Assembly: GCA_904501965.1 (NCBI GenBank)
Contig: CAJGCS010000017.1
Location: 1-12,581, forward strand
From: an uncultured Bacilli bacterium
Lineage (GTDB): Bacteria; Bacillota_I; Bacilli_A; ML615J-28; CAG-313
Length of the DNA stretch: 12,581 nucleotides
Reading direction: 5' to 3'
Under the pieces are notes generated by a model, which made no database searches, was not told the origin of the DNA, and saw nothing but the letters and a program-made list of their open reading frames with translations. The first letter of the stretch is position 1; every line of letters begins with the position of its first letter. Both the position numbers and the translations under genes were made by a program. Below are positions 6,748-12,581 of this stretch, in pieces.

Positions 6748-7306
6748 TAGTTCTACAGCACACTTATATTTAGCACTTGTTGAAAAAAATGCATACTTTA
6801 CAAGAAGCGGGAAAAATGATCACTCAGAAACATTAGTAGATTATTTAGAATCTTTCTTAAAAAATAATAATGTAACAGTAGATGATATTAGTGAAGTTGT
6901 CGTTGGAAGAGGGCCTGGATCATATACAGGATTAAGAATTGCAGGTACTGTTGGTAAAGTATTAAGTTTTACTAAAAACATTACCTTTAAATCTTTTTCT
7001 TCCCTTGATTTATTACTTACAAGTGTAATTGAAACTGATGGATTATATATATCAAGAATTATTGCAAAAAAGAATCATTCATATATAAAAGTAGTAAAAG
7101 TAGAAAATGGTATTATTAATACTATTTTAGATGATTCATTTGTTGAAGATAGTGCTTTAGAAGAATATAAAGACTATGTAATGATTGAACCAAGCGAAGA
7201 ACTTTTTTCAACATCTCATCTTGCAAAACAACTTGATTTACATAACTTAACAAAAGAAGAAAGCAAATATGACTACGTTCCTAATTACTTGCGTAGTGGG
7301 ATTTAA
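6731..7306 (+). CDS. tsaB: tRNA t6A biosynthesis scaffold TsaB
   Basis: A 191-residue ASKHA-fold protein that dimerises with TsaD and supports the TsaBDE complex. It opens with MKLYIDSST and has the hallmark GRGPGSYTGLRI (59-70). The N-terminal half is well conserved. The C-terminal half is shorter and more divergent than in the roughly 230-residue Bacillus protein, which is common in TsaB. The start overlaps the end of tsaE; AAAGGA (6717-6722) lies 8 bases upstream. Only 3 bases separate its stop from rimI. Confidence 0.93.
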   Translation: MKLYIDSSTAHLYLALVEKNAYFTRSGKNDHSETLVDYLESFLKNNNVTVDDISEVVVGRGPGSYTGLRIAGTVGKVLSFTKNITFKSFSSLDLLLTSVIETDGLYISRIIAKKNHSYIKVVKVENGIINTILDDSFVEDSALEEYKDYVMIEPSEELFSTSHLAKQLDLHNLTKEESKYDYVPNYLRSGI

Positions 7307-7309
7307 TTT

Positions 7310-7753
7310 ATGGAAATGCCAGAAGTAATAATTAGACCGATAACAGTATCTGATGTATCGAGAATTATTGATCTTGAAATGACGTATCTTGGAGAAACAA
7401 TTGGTAGTGACTTACTTATGAGTGAGGCAACTAATAGAACAATTAAGTTTCTTGCAATCGAAAAAAGAGGACTACTTCTTGGTTATATTGGATGTTATCA
7501 TGTTTTTGAAGAATGTGAAATATTAAATTTTGTTATTGATGGAGCTTTCCAAAGAAGCGGTTATGGACAAATGCTATTTGATGCATTATTAAAAGAAGTT
7601 AATCCTAAACGTGTTTTACTAGAAGTTAGAGTAAATAATCAAAAAGCTATTAACTTTTATTTAAAAAATGGATTTAAACAAATATCAATTAGAAAAAACT
7701 ATTATTTAGACCAAACTGATGCCTTAGTAATGGAAAAACTATTAGGAGACTAA
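7310..7753 (+). CDS. rimI: GNAT N-acetyltransferase, RimI-like
   Basis: A 147-residue single GNAT domain. The acetyl-CoA loop is QRSGYG (81-86). EVRVNNQKAINFYLKNGF (105-122) and RKNYY (128-132) plus ALVMEK (138-143) match the RimI pattern, as does the position between tsaB and tsaD common in Firmicutes. RimI acetylates the N-terminal alanine of ribosomal protein S18 in E. coli; the substrate here is inferred from family and context. A GTGGG site (7296-7300) precedes ATG 7310; a second in-frame ATG at 7316 is less well spaced. Confidence 0.9.
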   Translation: MEMPEVIIRPITVSDVSRIIDLEMTYLGETIGSDLLMSEATNRTIKFLAIEKRGLLLGYIGCYHVFEECEILNFVIDGAFQRSGYGQMLFDALLKEVNPKRVLLEVRVNNQKAINFYLKNGFKQISIRKNYYLDQTDALVMEKLLGD

Positions 7754-7756
7754 TAT

Positions 7757-8734
7757 ATGGAAAAAAATACAAAAAAAGATACAGTAATACTTGCGATAGA
7801 ATCAAGCTGTGATGAAACAAGTATTGCGGTTGTTGTTAATGGAAATAAAGTACTTAGCAATGCAATTTATACACAAATAGATATACATAAAGAATTTGGT
7901 GGTGTTGTCCCTGAGGTTGCAAGTAGACACCATATTGCAAAAATTACATATGTATTAGAACAAGCATTAAAAGAAGCCAATGTAACTATGAATGATATCG
8001 ATGAAATCGCAGTTACTCAAACTCCTGGATTAATTGGTTCTTTAATGGTTGGTATTAATACTGCTAAAACTCTTGCACTTTGTTATAATAAAAAAATTAC
8101 ATATGTAAATCATATTCATGGACATATCTATGCAAACGCAATAGAAAGTAATTTCGAATTTCCACTACTTGCTTTAGTAGTATCAGGAGGACATACTGAA
8201 CTTGTTTTAATGAAAGATCATTTTGATTTTGAAATCTTAGGTGAAACTTTAGATGATGCTGTAGGAGAGGCATATGATAAAGTTGCACGTGTTGTTGAGG
8301 TAGGTTATCCTGGGGGTCCAATTTTAGATAAAATGGCACGCCTTGGTAAACCAGTATATCCACTTCCACATATTAAACTTGGCAAAGATAGTTATGATTT
8401 TAGTTTCTCCGGTTTAAAATCAGCTGTAATTAACCTACACAATAAAACCAAAGCAAAAGGAGAAGAACTAAACTACAACGACCTTGCATGTAGTTTCCAA
8501 AATGCTGTAATTGATGTACTAAGCGAAAAAACTGTTAGAGCAGCTTTAGAATATAATGCAAAAATGGTAATTATTGCGGGTGGAGTTTCAGCTAACTCAG
8601 CACTACGTGAAAAGATTAAACAAGAAATGGAAAAATTAAATATTAAGTTTAATGTTCCTAGTTTTAAATATTGTACTGATAATGCTGCTATGATAGGTGC
8701 AGCCGCGTACTTTCAAAATTTAAGTGGAAGATAA
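7757..8734 (+). CDS. tsaD: tRNA t6A threonylcarbamoyltransferase TsaD
   Basis: A 325-residue Kae1/TsaD enzyme that transfers the threonylcarbamoyl group from TC-AMP to tRNA A37. All family motifs are present: AIESSCDETS (13-22), EVASRHH (53-59), TPGLIGSLMVG (89-99), metal ligands H119 and H123 in NHIHGH, SGGHTEL (143-149), GETLDDAVGEAYDK (162-175), YPGGP (184-188) and D308 in CTDNAAMIG. AGGAG (7745-7749) sits 7 bases before ATG. It is the last gene of the tsaE-tsaB-rimI-tsaD cassette. TsaC/Sua5, which makes TC-AMP, is not in the window. Confidence 0.97.
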   Translation: MEKNTKKDTVILAIESSCDETSIAVVVNGNKVLSNAIYTQIDIHKEFGGVVPEVASRHHIAKITYVLEQALKEANVTMNDIDEIAVTQTPGLIGSLMVGINTAKTLALCYNKKITYVNHIHGHIYANAIESNFEFPLLALVVSGGHTELVLMKDHFDFEILGETLDDAVGEAYDKVARVVEVGYPGGPILDKMARLGKPVYPLPHIKLGKDSYDFSFSGLKSAVINLHNKTKAKGEELNYNDLACSFQNAVIDVLSEKTVRAALEYNAKMVIIAGGVSANSALREKIKQEMEKLNIKFNVPSFKYCTDNAAMIGAAAYFQNLSGR

Positions 8735-8773
8735 AAAAACCTAGTCAAAAGTTAATCTTTTGACTAGGTTTTT
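8735..8773. terminator. Bidirectional terminator between tsaD and the nuclease gene
   Basis: A perfect hairpin: AACCTAGTCAAAAG (8738-8751) pairs with CTTTTGACTAGGTT (8757-8770) around a 5-base loop (TTAAT). The outer AAA/TTT (8735-8737, 8771-8773) extend the stem to 17 pairs. The A run on one side and T run on the other give a U tract to transcripts from both directions. It fits tsaD ending at 8734 and the opposing gene ending at 8776. Confidence 0.92.
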
Positions 8774-8775
8774 AA

Positions 8776-10929
8776 TTACCAAATTAAATCTGCAAAGTCT
8801 GCACAGTCAATAAATGGATTTCTGTTACCTTGGAAATCTTCAACACGGTTATTTCTTTGCATTTCAAGTGGACTTACTGGATCAAGTTCATTCCATGCAA
8901 GTAATAAATCGATACCTTGTGAAACTGTATTAAAATTATAATTATCAGCTTCTGCATATCTTACCATTAAGTAGAAGATAATTCTAGCTACATCACCTTT
9001 ATATTCATCAATTGGTTCATAATAACCACTTGCAGTACCGAACTTCTTATTACCACGACTTGAGTTAACACTAATGTTACAAGGACGAATGTGGTGTAAG
9101 TCAGAACCAGCACCAGAAGTTTTGAACCAACCTAAACTTTGAGGCCATACGTGTTCTCTATTCCAGTCATTAGTTAAGTCAGTTGACTTTTTAATTGATT
9201 GACCAGTATAGAATAAAATCATATTATTTGTATTAGATGAATCTTCATCGATAAATGGAAGTTCAAATTTACAATCAGAATAAGATGAAGCTTTTTTATG
9301 AGTTGATGTTGTAAGAGTTCTTAATGCAAGTTTTAAAGCATTTCCAGATAAACCTAAAACATTTTTATAGTATTCTTCATTGTTAATTTCTAAATCATCA
9401 GGATTTACTGGTGTATCAGGAATTACAGGTTGGTCAGGTTGATTTTTTAAATCATCTGCTTTAAATAAATAAGCAATATATGTAGTTGATGCATAACTTA
9501 ATTTATTAGCACTATATGTACGATATGTTTTAGTACTATTTGTACCAAGCATATAATCAGTGCCATCAACAGGATTTGTAAGTGTATTTACAGTTGTGTC
9601 AAACTTCCAAGCATCACCTGGAGTTGAAACATAAACAACATTGATATGTGTTCCACTTGGAACGATATCTAAATAAACTTTAGCATCATTCTTTAAGTGG
9701 TATACATAATAACCACCATCTGTTTCCTCTAAGTAAATTACGATAGATTCAGCTAGTGTAGTTGTTGTTTGATAATAATATCCATCCATAGCGCCTGTAA
9801 TATATAATGTTTCATTTAAACCAAGATGTTCAAGTTTTAAAATATATGGTACGCCAGTTTGAACTTTAATAACATATCCATCTTCATGGACATCAGAGCC
9901 ATCATCAGGAATAACTGGTTGTTCGTAGTTTGGATCAGTTTCACCACAAGAACATTTTCCATTAATAAATTCATGTTCATGAGGAACAACAGGAGCTACT
10001 TCACCAGATTCATAATATATTTTGATAGAATCAAAATACATAGAGTAAGTAATGTTAATAGTAAATTTAACATAAGTATAAGCAACTTTATCAGGAGTTA
10101 TAGTGTAATTAGTTTGTTCAGCTTGAGTAGATAGGTAAGCTTGGTAACCAGAAACACTTGAATCAGTACCAAATTCAATCTTTAAAGCATCAGGGTTAGT
10201 AAATGTTGCTTTTTCTGCATTATATACAAATTCAATTTTTGTAATATTTCCTTTAACTGCAGTTGTATTCCATAAAGTAGAAGTCTTTGATTTATTTCTA
10301 AGTTGAATACCATTTCCGTAGTCACCTAGTTCAATAAAACTAAAATCAACATCATCAACAGTTGCACTTCCATCTGCATAATTACCTAATCCTAATGCAG
10401 GAGAAGTAATTTCTAATGATTTAATTACAGGAGCAACAGGAGCTTCGTAGTTAGGATCAGTTTCGCCACATTCGCATTTGCCGTTTACAAATTCATGAGT
10501 ATGTGGAGCTTCGTAGTTAGGATCAATTTCACCACATTCACATTTACCATTTACAAATTCATGTGTATGAACAGGCTCACTTGCCTTTGTATATTTTACA
10601 AGAACTTCTTCGCTAGAAGCACCATATTCACCAAATGGAGCAGTTTTAATAGAGAAAGTTATTTCATCTTGTTGTGCATATTTACTAAAGTTATAACTTT
10701 TGCCAATTCTAACAACTTCAATTGTTTCTTCTTCATAAACAAAAGTAATTTCATACGCTAGATCATCAAATCCTTCAGGATGATCCCAACGAATAGTTGT
10801 TTCTTCAATTCTTACATTTTCTGGTTTTGGTGCTGGAATTCCATTAGAAGTAGTACCTTCACATCCAATTAAACCAAGAAAACCAAAAGCAAATAATAGT
10901 ATAATTAATAGTTTGTTTAGTTTTTTCAT
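8776..10929 (-). CDS. Modular surface lipoprotein with C-terminal endonuclease I domain
   Basis: A 717-residue protein. The lipoprotein signal is residues 1-23 with lipobox LIGC (lipidated C23). Then come an Fn3-like beta region (about 32-113), two adjacent H-x-HEFVNGKCECGE repeats (121-140, 143-162), a beta-rich domain (about 168-308), a third repeat (317-336), a second beta-rich domain (about 350-490), a Pro-rich linker (about 498-512) and an endonuclease I (EndA/NucM-type) domain (about 517-717). Nuclease motifs are intact: DWNREHVWPQS (588-598), GSDLHHIRPCN (608-618) and NSSRGN (622-627). The end PFIDCADFADLIW matches the family. It should degrade DNA, possibly also RNA, outside the cell, probably metal-dependently. 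Scavenging of nucleotides is inferred. It lies alone on the minus strand behind AGAGGT (10935-10940) and a consensus promoter. Confidence 0.92.
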   Translation of the reverse strand: MKKLNKLLIILLFAFGFLGLIGCEGTTSNGIPAPKPENVRIEETTIRWDHPEGFDDLAYEITFVYEEETIEVVRIGKSYNFSKYAQQDEITFSIKTAPFGEYGASSEEVLVKYTKASEPVHTHEFVNGKCECGEIDPNYEAPHTHEFVNGKCECGETDPNYEAPVAPVIKSLEITSPALGLGNYADGSATVDDVDFSFIELGDYGNGIQLRNKSKTSTLWNTTAVKGNITKIEFVYNAEKATFTNPDALKIEFGTDSSVSGYQAYLSTQAEQTNYTITPDKVAYTYVKFTINITYSMYFDSIKIYYESGEVAPVVPHEHEFINGKCSCGETDPNYEQPVIPDDGSDVHEDGYVIKVQTGVPYILKLEHLGLNETLYITGAMDGYYYQTTTTLAESIVIYLEETDGGYYVYHLKNDAKVYLDIVPSGTHINVVYVSTPGDAWKFDTTVNTLTNPVDGTDYMLGTNSTKTYRTYSANKLSYASTTYIAYLFKADDLKNQPDQPVIPDTPVNPDDLEINNEEYYKNVLGLSGNALKLALRTLTTSTHKKASSYSDCKFELPFIDEDSSNTNNMILFYTGQSIKKSTDLTNDWNREHVWPQSLGWFKTSGAGSDLHHIRPCNISVNSSRGNKKFGTASGYYEPIDEYKGDVARIIFYLMVRYAEADNYNFNTVSQGIDLLLAWNELDPVSPLEMQRNNRVEDFQGNRNPFIDCADFADLIW
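9922..9981 (-). repeat. Third H-x-HEF-CxCG repeat of the nuclease lipoprotein
   Basis: Encodes residues 317-336, HEHEFINGKCSCGETDPNYE. It is the same unit as the two adjacent copies but more diverged, and it separates the two beta-rich domains. Confidence 0.85.
10444..10569 (-). repeat. Tandem pair of H-x-HEF-CxCG repeats
   Basis: Two copies with a 66-base period: 10510-10569 (residues 121-140) and 10444-10503 (residues 143-162), joined by an AP dipeptide. I count 54 of 60 identical bases, with five silent differences and one Ile-to-Thr change. Each copy carries two His and a CxC pair, a possible metal-binding or disulfide module. Similar short units are known from surface proteins of gut Firmicutes. 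Confidence 0.88.
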
Positions 10930-10952
10930 AAAGTACCTCTTTTCACACTTTA

Positions 10953-10981
10953 ATTATATACCAATACATAATAATTGTCAA
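10953..10981 (-). promoter_or_regulatory. Consensus sigma-A-type promoter for the nuclease lipoprotein
   Basis: Read on the minus strand, TTGACA (10981-10976) and TATAAT (10958-10953) are both exact consensus hexamers with a 17-base spacer. The transcript would start about 15-20 bases before the AGAGGT ribosome site. Confidence 0.88.
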
Positions 10982-11015
10982 CTTTTATAAGCCTTAAAAA
11001 AATACTATTAATATC

Positions 11016-11044
11016 TTGAAAGTAATGCTAAAATGTGGTATACT
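11016..11044 (+). promoter_or_regulatory. Sigma-A-type promoter for groES-groEL
   Basis: TTGAAA (11016-11021) and TATACT (11039-11044) with a 17-base spacer, 22 bases before the groES start. No CIRCE inverted repeat (TTAGCACTC...GAGTGCTAA) and no CtsR-type heptad repeat is visible between 10930 and 11066. Confidence 0.8.
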
Positions 11045-11066
11045 AATAATAATAGGGAGTGATATA

Positions 11067-11315
11067 ATGTTTAAACCACTTAATAAAAATATTTTACTTA
11101 CCTTAAAAAAAATATCTTCAAATGCATCAGGTATTTATCTTGGTTCAAACAATACAAATGTTTTCGAAGTAGTAAGTGTAGGTAAAGAGGTTTTAGAAGT
11201 AAAAGTAAATGATTTAGTTTATGTTAATGAATCAGCCATAAAATCTTTAGTAATTGATAATAAAGAATATTTTATTATTGAAGAAAAAGATATATATATG
11301 ATACTAGAGGACTAA
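11067..11315 (+). CDS. groES: Co-chaperonin GroES, short form
   Basis: An 82-residue Cpn10 protein, shorter than the usual 94-97. It keeps the opening FKPLNKNILLTL, a mobile-loop segment with the hydrophobic I-x-L tripeptide (GIYLG, 22-26) that docks on GroEL, the EVVSVGKEV turn (34-42), the VNDLVYV strand (47-53) and the closing YFIIEEKDIYMILE. The roof/dome hairpin between about 40 and 47 is missing or minimal. ATG 11067 is chosen because GGGAG (11055-11059) lies 7 bases upstream; an earlier in-frame ATG at 11016 overlaps the promoter. One base separates its stop from groEL, so identity is supported by context. Confidence 0.93.
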   Translation: MFKPLNKNILLTLKKISSNASGIYLGSNNTNVFEVVSVGKEVLEVKVNDLVYVNESAIKSLVIDNKEYFIIEEKDIYMILED

Positions 11316-11316
11316 T

Positions 11317-12581
11317 ATGGCTAAAGAAATTTTATTATCAAGCGAAATAAGAAATAAAATTAAAAGCGGCGTTGAAAAACTAAATAACGCAGTTCGCTTT
11401 ACCCTAGGCCCTAAAGGAAGAAATGTATTAATATCTTCAGACTATGGAGCACCACTAATTATTAATGATGGAGCTTCAATTGTTAAATCAATTGAACTAA
11501 AAGATGACTTTGAAAATATGGCGTCAAAAGCTTTAGCTGAAGCCTCAATTAAAACAAATGATGTTGTTGGTGATGGCACAACTTCAGCTGTAGTTGTCGC
11601 ATCAAGCATAATTACTGAAGGCATTGATAAGATATCAAATGGAATTAATCCGGTAGAACTTAGAAAAGGTTTAAATTATTACTTACCAATTATTATTGAT
11701 TATATTAAACAAAATAGTAAACAAATTATTACTGATGAAGATATATATAAAGTTGCATATGTATCAAGTGGTAGTAGTGAAGTTGCATCTTTAATTAAAG
11801 ATGCTTATAAAAACACAAGTAAAGATACAGTTATTACTCTTGAAGCATCACAAGGTATTGAAACAAGTCTTGTTTTAGTAAATGGATATTCATATGATAG
11901 GGGTTACTTATCTAGTTATATGGCAAGTACAAATAAAAAAGAAGCCGAGCTTGTTAATCCTTATGTGTTAATTTTAAATAAAAAGATTAATAATATGAAT
12001 GAACTAGTTCCTTTTTTAGAAGTAGCTATTAAAGATAACTTGCCAATCTTAATTATATGTGATGAAATAGAACAAGATGTTTTAAATGCCCTTGTTGTAA
12101 ATAAATTAAGAGGAATTGTAAATGTTGTTGTCACAAAAGCTCCTTCATTTGGAAATAAAAAAACACAGATGTTAGAAGACATTGCAGTTTTAACAAATGC
12201 TAAATTTGTTAAAGATGCATCTTTTGAATTACCTAATCTTGATAACAATGCATTAGGACACTCTAAAAAAATAATTGTATCAAATACAAATACTATTATT
12301 ATTTCCGATAATAAAAAAGAAATAGATGATAGAATTAAAGAACTAAAAGAAGAATTAATAAATACATCAAGTGAATATGATAAAGAAAAACTAGAAGAAA
12401 GAATCGCAAAACTTGTAGGTGGTATTGCAATTATTAAAGTTGGTGCATTAACAGAAATTGAACAAAAAGAACGTCAATTATTAATTGAGGATGCTGTATG
12501 TGCTACTAAAGCTGCTATCTCATCAGGCGTTATTCCTGGTGGTGGAAAAGTATTCTTTGAAATAAGTGAAGAGTTAAAAAG
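11317..12581 (+). CDS. groEL: Chaperonin GroEL (3' end beyond the window)
   Basis: The frame is open from ATG 11317 to the window edge, giving 421 residues of an expected roughly 530-550. ATP-site motifs are present: TLGPKGRN (29-36), NDG (50-52) and NDVVGDGTTSA (81-91). In the apical domain, DRGYLSSYM keeps the substrate-binding tyrosines but has M where F is usual, and the LVVNKLRGIVNVV and KAPSFGNKK segments follow (KAPGFGDRR in most). TSSEYDKEKLEERIAKLVGGIAIIKVG and VIPGGG mark the return to the intermediate/equatorial domains. It starts behind AGAGG (11306-11310). The protein is recognisable but clearly diverged. The ATPase aspartate region LIEDAV is inside the window. Confidence 0.96.
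   Translation, partial: MAKEILLSSEIRNKIKSGVEKLNNAVRFTLGPKGRNVLISSDYGAPLIINDGASIVKSIELKDDFENMASKALAEASIKTNDVVGDGTTSAVVVASSIITEGIDKISNGINPVELRKGLNYYLPIIIDYIKQNSKQIITDEDIYKVAYVSSGSSEVASLIKDAYKNTSKDTVITLEASQGIETSLVLVNGYSYDRGYLSSYMASTNKKEAELVNPYVLILNKKINNMNELVPFLEVAIKDNLPILIICDEIEQDVLNALVVNKLRGIVNVVVTKAPSFGNKKTQMLEDIAVLTNAKFVKDASFELPNLDNNALGHSKKIIVSNTNTIIISDNKKEIDDRIKELKEELINTSSEYDKEKLEERIAKLVGGIAIIKVGALTEIEQKERQLLIEDAVCATKAAISSGVIPGGGKVFFEISEELK

Noticed and set aside
9859..10134. Plus-strand open frames inside the nuclease gene (also 10495-10761)
   Set aside because: They are antisense to a well-supported lipoprotein gene; their Phe/Ile/Asn-rich translations mirror the repeats and show no family motif.
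10444..10569. CRISPR-like array from the 66-base repeats
   Set aside because: Only two adjacent in-frame copies with no unique spacers; they encode protein repeats in a lipoprotein.
10930..11066. CIRCE operator upstream of groES
   Set aside because: I looked for TTAGCACTC-N9-GAGTGCTAA and near matches on both strands; GGGAGTGAT near 11055 is just the ribosome site and has no partner arm.
11961..12248. Minus-strand open frames within groEL (also 11442-11624)
   Set aside because: Antisense to conserved GroEL segments, with no independent coding signal.

Overview
The window is strongly AT-rich chromosomal DNA from what looks like a low-GC Bacilli/Mollicutes-side bacterium, most likely an uncultured gut-type lineage. 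The grounds are the base composition, ATG starts behind purine-rich Shine-Dalgarno sites, nearly all-TAA stops, tightly packed genes and a Firmicutes gene set. Tryptophan is encoded by TGG throughout and no gene reads through TGA, so the code is standard and not the Mycoplasma/Spiroplasma code. Two genes match sporulation/germination families (yunB, cwlD). This points to a spore-forming ancestor or a present spore former. The species cannot be named from sequence alone.

Layout. (1) Positions 1-3685, plus strand: an overlapping operon of a small ankyrin-repeat protein, the membrane diadenylate cyclase CdaA, a membrane protein with two PAS-like domains and no output domain, and a fused IspD-IspF enzyme of the MEP isoprenoid pathway. 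It is closed by a hairpin terminator. The usual cdaA partners (cdaR/ybbR and glmM) are not next to cdaA. (2) Positions 3692-8773, plus strand: yunB behind its own promoter; then a promoter and nfu (Fe-S carrier), a YugI/GSP13-like S1 protein, a thioredoxin-fold lipoprotein and cwlD; then the t6A cassette tsaE-tsaB-rimI-tsaD. It ends at a long hairpin that can also terminate the converging gene. (3) Positions 8776-10929, minus strand: a 717-residue modular surface lipoprotein with a C-terminal endonuclease I domain and three H-x-HEF-CxCG repeats, behind a consensus sigma-A-type promoter. (4) Positions 11016-12581, plus strand: a divergent groES-groEL operon. groES is short and groEL runs off the window. 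No CIRCE operator is visible.

How the parts fit: most genes are housekeeping (isoprenoid precursors, t6A tRNA modification, Fe-S delivery, chaperonin). Envelope functions are added: c-di-AMP synthesis at the membrane, cortex amidase, secreted nuclease and lipoprotein thioredoxin. The most unusual points are the ankyrin-cdaA-PAS grouping, the altered IspF signature residues and the repeat-bearing nuclease. No mobile element, CRISPR array, tRNA or rRNA was seen, and no gene-free stretch exceeds about 140 bases.
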